Made by a program: the position numbers and the translations under genes
Shown here: piece after piece, positions 6,564-11,393 of the stretch
How the letters are laid out: each line of letters begins with the position of its first letter
How positions within the stretch are numbered: the stretch's first letter is position 1
The notes under the pieces: generated by a model
The model's input: only the letters and a program-made list of their open reading frames with translations
Databases searched by the model: none
Told to the model about the DNA's origin: nothing
Source of the DNA: Halomonas halophila
GTDB taxonomy: Bacteria > Pseudomonadota > Gammaproteobacteria > Pseudomonadales > Halomonadaceae
NCBI GenBank assembly: GCA_002433675.1
Contig: DJIP01000275.1
Span: 1-11,393 of the forward strand
DNA: 11,393 nt
Direction: 5' to 3'

Positions 6564-8069
6564 ATGCCCACGTCACACGATGGCAGCGCCAGTGCTGCCC
6601 CTTCACCGGCCGGTGTGTCACCACCGGCCAGTCAGCAGCAACAACTGACATCCACCCAGCTGGTCTATCTGGTCAAGATCATCCTGGTCGCCGCCCTTGG
6701 CGGCATGCTGTTCGGCTATGACACCGGGGTCATTTCCGGCGCCATCGGTCCCATCGCTGAGTACTTCGATCTTTCACCCGCCGCCAAGGGCTGGGCGGTA
6801 TCGTCGGTGGTCATCGGCTGCATCGGCGGCGCCCTCATCGCCGGTTGGCTTTCGACCCTGTACGGCCGCCGAGCGGTCTTTCTGCTGTCAGCTCTGATGT
6901 TCACCGCCTCGGCCTTTGGTTCTGGTCTTGCCGGCACTTTCGAGAGCTACATCTGGTGGCGCATGGTCGGTGGCGTGGCCGTCGGCATGGCCAGCGTCAT
7001 CGCGCCCATGTACATCTCCGAGATGTCACCGGGTTACCTGCGCGGGCGTACCGTGAGTCTGTTCCAGCAGTCGGTGGTGTTCGGCCAGATGGTGGTGTTC
7101 TTCGTCAATTACTTCATCGCCAAGGGGATGGCCGAAACCTGGATACTGAATTTCGGCTGGCGCTGGATGCTGGGTTCGGAAGCGGTGATTTCGATTCTTT
7201 TCGCGGTGCTGGTTCCCTTCGTGCCCGAGTCACCACGCTGGCTGGTGCTGAAAGGGCGGATCGACGAGGCGCGACGGGTGCTGGGACGCTTCTATCGTCC
7301 CGAGGCCATCGAGCAGACCCTCGGTGATATCCAGAAGTCGTTCGAGCGTGGCCAGACGAAACGCAAGGTGTCGCTGCGCGCCAAGGGCACCTTCGGTCTG
7401 GTGATGATCGGTGTCTTTATCGCCGCCGCTCAGCAGCTGACGGGCATCAACGTGGTGATGTACTACGCGCCTGACGTGCTGTCGTCGGTGACCGCCAGCA
7501 ACGAGGATGCGCTGCTGCAGACGTCGATCATGGGGGTCACCTTTGTCGGCGGCAACCTGTTGGGCATGCTGTTGATCGACAAGGTCGGCCGTCGCCCACT
7601 GCTGGTGGCGGGTAGCCTCGGCAGCATGGTGGCCATGACCTTCCTCGGCGTTGTGATCGCCGGAGGCGAGGCCGGGCCGGGCGCACTTATCGCGCTGATC
7701 GTCTATGTAGTCTCCTTCGCCATATCCTGGGGCTGCGTGTGCTGGACGCTGATCTCGGAGATCTTCCCCAACGCCATCCGCGCGCGGGCCATGTCGTTGG
7801 CGGTGGCAGCGCAGTGGTTCATGGGCTTCATGGTCACCCAGACCTTCCCCATGCTGCGTGAGAATGCCTTCCTCAATGAGCTGACGGGGGGGGGGTTCAG
7901 CTTCTGGCTGTATGCGGTGCTGACGCTGATCAGCCTGCTGGTGGTCCTGCGCTACGTGCCGGAAACCAAGGGCAAGACGCTGGAGGAGCTGGAAGACATC
8001 ACCGCCACACGGTTGAGCAAGCGGCGTCGCGAGCTGACCAGACAAGGCAAGAGTGTCACCTCGGAGTAG
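6564..8069 (+). CDS. Sugar-porter MFS transporter, probable myo-inositol importer
   Basis: This 501-residue inner-membrane protein is of the sugar porter (SP) family with twelve predicted membrane spans. Signatures in order: GYDTGVISGA (51-60), GRR (101-103), PESPRWL (221-227), QQLTGIN (290-296), DKVGRRP (339-345), SEIFPNAIRARAM (398-410) and PETKGKTLEELE (466-477). Gln168, Gln290, Gln291 and Asn296 fall where E. coli XylE contacts sugar. The first loop-2/3 motif reads GWLSTLYGRR and lacks the usual Asp, while the second (DKVGRRP) keeps it. An unusual 35-residue Ser/Pro/Gln-rich N-terminus precedes span 1. Start ATG has GAGAGG at 6553-6558; longer open frame upstream overlaps iolE. Gene order with iolD and iolE points to inositol; substrate specificity is an inference. 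A G10 tract lies at 7886-7895. Confidence 0.88.
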   Translation: MPTSHDGSASAAPSPAGVSPPASQQQQLTSTQLVYLVKIILVAALGGMLFGYDTGVISGAIGPIAEYFDLSPAAKGWAVSSVVIGCIGGALIAGWLSTLYGRRAVFLLSALMFTASAFGSGLAGTFESYIWWRMVGGVAVGMASVIAPMYISEMSPGYLRGRTVSLFQQSVVFGQMVVFFVNYFIAKGMAETWILNFGWRWMLGSEAVISILFAVLVPFVPESPRWLVLKGRIDEARRVLGRFYRPEAIEQTLGDIQKSFERGQTKRKVSLRAKGTFGLVMIGVFIAAAQQLTGINVVMYYAPDVLSSVTASNEDALLQTSIMGVTFVGGNLLGMLLIDKVGRRPLLVAGSLGSMVAMTFLGVVIAGGEAGPGALIALIVYVVSFAISWGCVCWTLISEIFPNAIRARAMSLAVAAQWFMGFMVTQTFPMLRENAFLNELTGGGFSFWLYAVLTLISLLVVLRYVPETKGKTLEELEDITATRLSKRRRELTRQGKSVTSE

Positions 8070-8106
8070 TCATCCTTTCACCAGGCCGTAATGGCTGATC
8101 GTCACC

Positions 8107-8144
8107 GCTGCCCCTGCCCCCGTGATAACGGGGCCAGGGGCAGC
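8107..8144. terminator. Strong GC-rich hairpin between convergent transporter and umuC genes
   Basis: GCTGCCCCTG (8107-8116) pairs perfectly with CAGGGGCAGC (8135-8144). Inside a C-C mismatch, CCCCG (8118-8122) pairs with CGGGG (8129-8133), leaving the loop TGATAA. It lies 37 bp after the transporter stop and about 60 bp after umuC on the opposite strand, so it probably ends both transcripts. Neither side has a T-run, so it is not a textbook intrinsic terminator and may act as a 3'-end block or with Rho. Confidence 0.65.
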
Positions 8145-8204
8145 GTCGTGTTGGCGGGGATAACCGGCAGGGCCAAGGGCATGGCGTGACGCTATCGTGT
8201 GTGG

Positions 8205-9473
8205 CTATAGCCTGGCGATCGGCAGTTCATCCCAGCGGGTGGTGTAGCCTGAGGTGCGGTGTTCGCACTTGAGTTGCCAGGCCGCGTCCACGCTGGTCTT
8301 GCCAAGGCTCAAGGCGCCGCGACCGTGCTTCCGGTTGATCGCGTCCAGGGTGTCCATCAGGCGTTGATTGCGCGCTTGTCTGGCGTCGTCGACGGCAAAC
8401 AGATCCTGCTGCAGGCTTGTCTTGTCGGCGAGGTCGAGCAGCATCACGCCGGCCTTCATGTACTGGTGTCCTGGGCGATAGATACGCGCAAGCGCCCGAG
8501 TGGCGGTTGCCACGATCTCGAGGCTGTCGTCGCTGGGACGCTCCAGCGGAACCACCAGCGAAGGGTGGTGCTGGGGCAGCTCCTGGCGATGCTTGTTGGT
8601 CTTCAAGAACACCAGCAGCGCCCGCGCCACGCTGCCCTGACCACGCAGCTTTTCGGCGCCGCGGCCGGCGTGGGCGCGCACTGCCTGGCGCAACTGTGTG
8701 AGATCATCGGTGGGCCGACCAAAGGAGCGGCTGGTCATGATCCGTTCGCGCGGGGCGCCGACGTCGTCGAGGCGGATGCAGGATTCGCCGCGAAGCTCGC
8801 GTACCGTGCGTTCCAGCACCACGCTGAAATGGCGGCGGATATGTTTGGGGTCGGCTTCACGTAGCTGCCAGGCGGACTCGATGCCGAGCTGCCCAAGCCG
8901 GGCGGCGGTGCGCCCGGCAACGCCCCAGACCTCGGTGACCGGCAGGCGTTGCAGCAGGGCCTGGGCTGCCGCTGAATCGGCCTTGAGCACGTGGACGCCG
9001 TCTGCGCGGGGATCCTTCTTGGCCTGGTGGTTGGCGATCTTTGCCAGGGTGCGGCTGGTCGCCACGCCTACGCCGACGGGAATGCCGGTGTGGCGCACCA
9101 CGGTATGTCGCAAGCGCCGGCAGTGAGCGTCCAGCCCGGCGGGCGCCATGCCCGCCAGGTCGAGAAAGCACTCGTCGATGCTGTACACCTCGATGGCGGG
9201 AGCAAACTCCCGCAGCGTATCGACCACCCGCCGCGACATGTCGCCATAGAGCGCATAGTTGCTCGACAGCAGGATGCACTGTCGGCGCAGCGCCCCCTCG
9301 ATCTTGAAGGCAGGCATGCCCATGGCAACGCCAAGGTCCTTGATCTCCTGGCTGCGGGCGATGACGCAGCCGTCGTTGTTGGACAGCACCCCCACCGGCT
9401 TGCCGCGAAGCGAGGGGTCGAAGACCCGTTCGCAGCTGACGTAGAAGTTGTTGCAGTCGACCAGCGCGATCAC
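8205..9473 (-). CDS. umuC: UmuC, catalytic subunit of DNA polymerase V
   Basis: This Y-family translesion polymerase is exactly 422 residues with the GTG start at 9473, the same length as E. coli UmuC. Metal ligands are Asp6 ([13 protein letters not shown]) and Asp100-Glu101 ([10 protein letters not shown]). The palm/finger segment [11 protein letters not shown] (31-41) and the thumb region follow; QQDLF (355-359) matches the beta-clamp-binding pentapeptide, and the C-terminal TTRWDELP belongs to the DUF4113 tail. The GTG overlaps the umuD stop as GTGA, so translation is coupled to umuD. An open frame 17 codons longer (to 9524) lies within umuD and has no family similarity. With two processed UmuD subunits it forms the error-prone Pol V used in SOS mutagenesis. 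Confidence 0.96.
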   Translation of the reverse strand: MIALVDCNNFYVSCERVFDPSLRGKPVGVLSNNDGCVIARSQEIKDLGVAMGMPAFKIEGALRRQCILLSSNYALYGDMSRRVVDTLREFAPAIEVYSIDECFLDLAGMAPAGLDAHCRRLRHTVVRHTGIPVGVGVATSRTLAKIANHQAKKDPRADGVHVLKADSAAAQALLQRLPVTEVWGVAGRTAARLGQLGIESAWQLREADPKHIRRHFSVVLERTVRELRGESCIRLDDVGAPRERIMTSRSFGRPTDDLTQLRQAVRAHAGRGAEKLRGQGSVARALLVFLKTNKHRQELPQHHPSLVVPLERPSDDSLEIVATATRALARIYRPGHQYMKAGVMLLDLADKTSLQQDLFAVDDARQARNQRLMDTLDAINRKHGRGALSLGKTSVDAAWQLKCEHRTSGYTTRWDELPIARL

Positions 9474-9919
9474 CGCGCCACTCCCGCTGCCAGGGCGTGG
9501 ATATTGTGGGTGACCACGCCCCACAGGTCGCAGTCGCGACCGTTGAGCGGAATCGGCGCAAAGGCCTCGTTGGCCGCCAGCAGGTAGGGTCGATCGCCGA
9601 TATAGCCAAGCTGCTTGCAGGTCAGCTCACCGTCGACGCTGGCGATCAGCACCGAGCCGCTACGCGGCTCCAGCGAGCGATCCACGATCAGCAGATCCCC
9701 GTCGAAGATGCCGAGGCCCTTCATCGACTCGCCCTTGGCGCGCAGGTAGAAGGTGGCGCTGGGGTGGGGCACCAGATGCGCCACCAGATCGAGCTGACCT
9801 TCCAGATAGTCATCGGCCGGCGATGGAAAACCCGCGCGCACTTCGGCCGCCGCCAGCGGCAAGGCGATCCCCGGCGTGTGGGGATCGACCTTTCCCAGCA
9901 CCTCCACCTCAAGACTCAT
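9470..9919 (-). CDS. umuD: UmuD, self-cleaving S24-family subunit of DNA polymerase V
   Basis: This 149-residue LexA-like peptidase undergoes RecA-stimulated self-cleavage to UmuD', which joins UmuC. The cleavage site is Ala29-Gly30 in [10 protein letters not shown] (Cys-Gly in E. coli UmuD). The catalytic Ser65 lies in KGESMKG and Lys102 in ELTCKQLGY, matching Ser60/Lys97 of the 139-residue E. coli protein with a ten-residue longer N-terminal part. The start ATG is preceded by GGGAG with a 7-nt spacer. Its TGA stop overlaps the umuC GTG by four bases. A LexA box lies 97 bp upstream, so the operon should be SOS-induced. No DNA-binding domain is present, which separates it from LexA and phage repressors. 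Confidence 0.95.
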   Translation of the reverse strand: MSLEVEVLGKVDPHTPGIALPLAAAEVRAGFPSPADDYLEGQLDLVAHLVPHPSATFYLRAKGESMKGLGIFDGDLLIVDRSLEPRSGSVLIASVDGELTCKQLGYIGDRPYLLAANEAFAPIPLNGRDCDLWGVVTHNIHALAAGVAR

Positions 9920-9992
9920 GGCCTAGGCTCCCGTCGTTGCGATAGGCGCCACACAGAAGGGGGCGCCAGACAAGGAAGTGAACGTCACGCAT
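9909..9992 (-). CDS. Possible 27-codon leader ORF between LexA box and umuD
   Basis: An ATG at 9992-9990 follows AGGAGG (minus strand, about 9998-10003) with a 5-nt spacer, a stronger ribosome site than that of umuD itself. The frame runs 27 codons, begins MRDVHFLVWRP, and stops with TGA at 9911-9909, so it overlaps the first 11 nt of umuD in another frame. Its start is 23 nt downstream of the LexA box, the distance at which umuD itself normally begins in enterobacteria. It could be a translated leader coupling ribosomes onto umuD, or a chance ORF. I do not recognise the peptide. Confidence 0.35.
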   Translation of the reverse strand: MRDVHFLVWRPLLCGAYRNDGSLGHES

Positions 9993-10015
9993 GGATGCCT
10001 CCTGAATCACTGATG

Positions 10016-10031
10016 CTGTCTATATATACAG
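10016..10031. promoter_or_regulatory. LexA (SOS) box
   Basis: CTGTCTATATATACAG fits the gammaproteobacterial LexA consensus CTG-N10-CAG with an alternating TA core. It sits in a wider 28-bp imperfect dyad, 10010-10037, in which 24 of 28 positions are symmetric. It lies upstream of umuD on the minus strand. The AT core is the only promoter-like AT-rich segment here and probably overlaps the -10 region, as expected for a LexA-repressed umuDC promoter. Confidence 0.9.
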
Positions 10032-10170
10032 TATCAGGAGGTGCATGGCTGCGCCAGCACAGAAGGGTAGGGGGCAAAGTTGGTTTGGTGGGCCAGATGG
10101 TGTGGGCTGGATTAGGGGCGTTTTTGCGAGGGGAGACGAAAGCGGGGGGCTGGCGCCTTTACCGGTTATT

Positions 10171-10578
10171 TCACCGAATCTTGCGCGGACGGCCTCCTCT
10201 GGCGCCATTGGCTCTGGAAGCCTTGCCCTTGGCCTGGCTGCGACTACGGCCCCCTTCGGTACCCAGTTGGCGGGCCCTCCATTGCCGGGAGCCAAACTGA
10301 CCTTGCAGGAGGGCAGGGACGTAGAGGTCAGCATCGAGCTGGGGCCAATGAAGGCCAAGCCCGGAGGGGGAAACCTCGATGTCGGCCAGGGCTTCTGGCG
10401 TGGCGTCGCTGAGACCTTCCACGAGGTGCGGCGGGATGGCGAGCTCAAGCCCTGAGCGCAGCTGCACGATGACGCGATGGGCGCGACCGTCGTATCGCGC
10501 GGAAACGACGTGGGCGCGATCGCGTGCACAGGCCATGCGGGCCTTTGCCTGGCTGACGTCATCTTCAGTAATGGCCAC
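10171..10578 (-). CDS. DUF2442-domain protein
   Basis: This 135-residue protein matches the DUF2442 pattern: ITEDDV at 3-8, a strand region VVSARYDGRAHRVIVQL (24-40), then SGLGLHWPQLDADLYVPALL (72-91), and a basic Gly/Arg/Lys-rich tail ending GARGGRPRK (125-133). Biochemical function is unknown; many homologues sit next to DUF4160 genes, and a toxin-antitoxin-like role has been suggested for such pairs. No DUF4160 gene is visible here, so it appears to be an orphan. I chose GTG at 10578 because GGGGAG lies six bases upstream and family members start at this point; the frame stays open to 10731 but the extra 51 residues look unrelated to the family. The 177 bp upstream (10579-10755) hold no clear gene. 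Confidence 0.8.
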   Translation of the reverse strand: MAITEDDVSQAKARMACARDRAHVVSARYDGRAHRVIVQLRSGLELAIPPHLVEGLSDATPEALADIEVSPSGLGLHWPQLDADLYVPALLQGQFGSRQWRARQLGTEGGRSRSQAKGKASRANGARGGRPRKIR

Positions 10579-10588
10579 GTGTCTCTCC
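10579..10588 (-). promoter_or_regulatory. Ribosome binding site that decides the DUF2442 GTG start
   Basis: On the minus strand GGGGAG is followed by AGACAC and GTG (10578-10576). Family proteins begin with the ITEDDV-like segment right after this codon, so sequence similarity and ribosome site agree on the GTG. Confidence 0.6.
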
Positions 10589-10755
10589 CCGTTCGCAGGC
10601 GTCTCCCTCGGTGCAGTCATCGATTGTGCCACCATCGAATTCCACAGCTTTAGCCGTGGTTGTGCCGTGTAGCTTAGCGACCGCAGATCCATCGCAAAGA
10701 ACAAGCGAGACCTGAACGCAGATCGAGCCACAGGTCCTCCCGCGGCCCATTCCCT

Positions 10756-11393
10756 TCACGCGTACTTGTCGTGCCAGCGCTTGACCGCGATACGTTCCTT
10801 GAGCAGCTCCAGCATATCGACCAGCACCTGTTCGGTGATCTGTTCGGTCTCGGGGTCGGTGCGCAGCCAGGCGTCGAAGCCGGTGTCGGCCATATGTTCG
10901 ACCAGCGAGGAAAACTCCCTGGATTTGAGGCCGTTCAGGGCTTCGTCGACCAGGTGGCAGGCGAGGTCGGACATCGATGACTCCAGCCCCTGGGTGAGCT
11001 GGGAGCCCATGGGCAGACGCTTGAGTCGCTGAAGCTCTGGCGTTTCGGCCAGGGTTCGGGCGACCAGGCCGCGCACGTAGGCCAGTGTCGCGAAACGGTT
11101 GTGGTAGGCGATGTCGCCGACCATGGTCTCTAGGCGCTGGCTGACTTCCCGCACCAGGGCCTCCTTGCGCGGCGTGACGATCTTCTCGATGGCCGGTGAG
11201 GCCAGGCCGTCGCCGCTGGTGAGTTCCTCCTGGACGTTGTCGAGCAGGCGGATGGCGATACGATCGGTGAGTTCCTCCATCAGGATGTCAGCGTACTTGG
11301 CGACAACCGAGTAGAGATACCAGCGACGCACGTCGATCAGTCCCAGGCGGTGCAGGCGGTGCAGCAGCGAGATCACACGCAGGATACGCAGCA
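10756..11393 (-). CDS. Unrecognised alpha-helical protein, C-terminal part
   Basis: The frame is open from the right edge of the window to TGA at 10758-10756, giving at least 212 residues; the N-terminus is outside. The visible part begins LRILRVISLLHRLHRLG, a regularly spaced Arg/His-plus-hydrophobic helix like a voltage-sensor S4 or S4-S5 segment or an amphipathic membrane-surface helix. A long, charged, Glu/Leu-rich helical region without membrane spans follows (MEELTDRIAIRLLDNVQEEL; PRKEALVREVSQRLETMVGD) and the end is KRWHDKYA. I infer membrane segments upstream and a cytoplasmic helical domain. I do not recognise the family and assign no function. The gap to the DUF2442 start is 177 bp, so the two may or may not share a transcript. 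Confidence 0.7.
   Translation of the reverse strand, partial: LRILRVISLLHRLHRLGLIDVRRWYLYSVVAKYADILMEELTDRIAIRLLDNVQEELTSGDGLASPAIEKIVTPRKEALVREVSQRLETMVGDIAYHNRFATLAYVRGLVARTLAETPELQRLKRLPMGSQLTQGLESSMSDLACHLVDEALNGLKSREFSSLVEHMADTGFDAWLRTDPETEQITEQVLVDMLELLKERIAVKRWHDKYA

Noticed and set aside
7230..8045. Minus-strand open frame opposite the transporter gene
   Set aside because: His/Gln-rich composition without motifs and fully inside a strong MFS gene.
8259..9587. Plus-strand open frames opposite umuC and umuD
   Set aside because: They mirror conserved UmuC/UmuD codons and have no supported start or domain.
10045..10455. Plus-strand 136-codon frame with AGGAGG just before its ATG
   Set aside because: Most of it is antisense to the DUF2442 gene and its Gly/Pro/Ala-rich protein has no recognisable domain; the start arrangement is kept as a finding but not called a gene.
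10565..10759. Minus-strand 64-codon frame upstream of the DUF2442 gene
   Set aside because: No ribosome site, no recognisable domain, and it overlaps the DUF2442 start; mentioned only as a possible remnant.

Overview
The window looks like chromosome of a high-GC gammaproteobacterium, most plausibly a halophile of the Halomonas/Chromohalobacter type. This is inferred from gene style, codon bias and a CTG-N10-CAG LexA box of the enterobacterial/pseudomonad type; no rRNA or other taxonomic marker is present. No tRNA, rRNA, CRISPR array, transposase or insertion sequence was seen.

Region A (1-2062, + strand) is the end of a sugar-oxidation operon. It holds the C-terminal half of an SMP-30/gluconolactonase-type lactonase, an HpcH/HpaI class II 2-keto-acid aldolase, and an SDR dehydrogenase resembling Caulobacter-type D-xylose 1-dehydrogenase. 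Aldose dehydrogenase, lactonase and 2-keto-3-deoxy-acid aldolase are three of the four steps of a non-phosphorylative sugar pathway; the dehydratase would have to lie outside the window.

Region B (2063-2381) is a 319-bp intergenic stretch. It has a 27-bp tandem duplication built on the palindrome GTCGGCCGAC, then a possible -35 overlapping a perfect LacI-family-type operator, TGAAAACGTTTTCA.

Region C (2382-8069, + strand) is a myo-inositol catabolism and uptake block. It runs iolD (ThDP-dependent trihydroxycyclohexanedione hydrolase), a Gfo/Idh/MocA NAD(P)-dependent dehydrogenase, an IolE/IolI-like TIM-barrel protein and a sugar-porter MFS transporter. Short gaps and good ribosome binding sites suggest one transcript. 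iolG, iolB, iolC, iolA and a LacI/RpiR-type regulator are not in the window.

Region D (8070-8204) holds a strong GC-rich hairpin between convergent genes.

Region E (8205-10037, - strand) is an SOS mutagenesis operon, umuD-umuC, with a 4-nt GTGA overlap. A LexA box lies 97 bp upstream of umuD. Between box and umuD is a possible 27-codon leader ORF, with a strong Shine-Dalgarno, that runs into the umuD start.

Region F (10171-11393, - strand) holds a DUF2442 protein (GTG start) and the C-terminal part of an unrecognised, probably membrane-anchored alpha-helical protein that runs off the window.

The most interesting points are the sugar-oxidation genes placed directly upstream of iol genes, the isolated LacI-type operator, the two-sided LexA region with its putative leader peptide, and a G10 tract inside the transporter gene. 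I did not find a clearly new multi-gene system.
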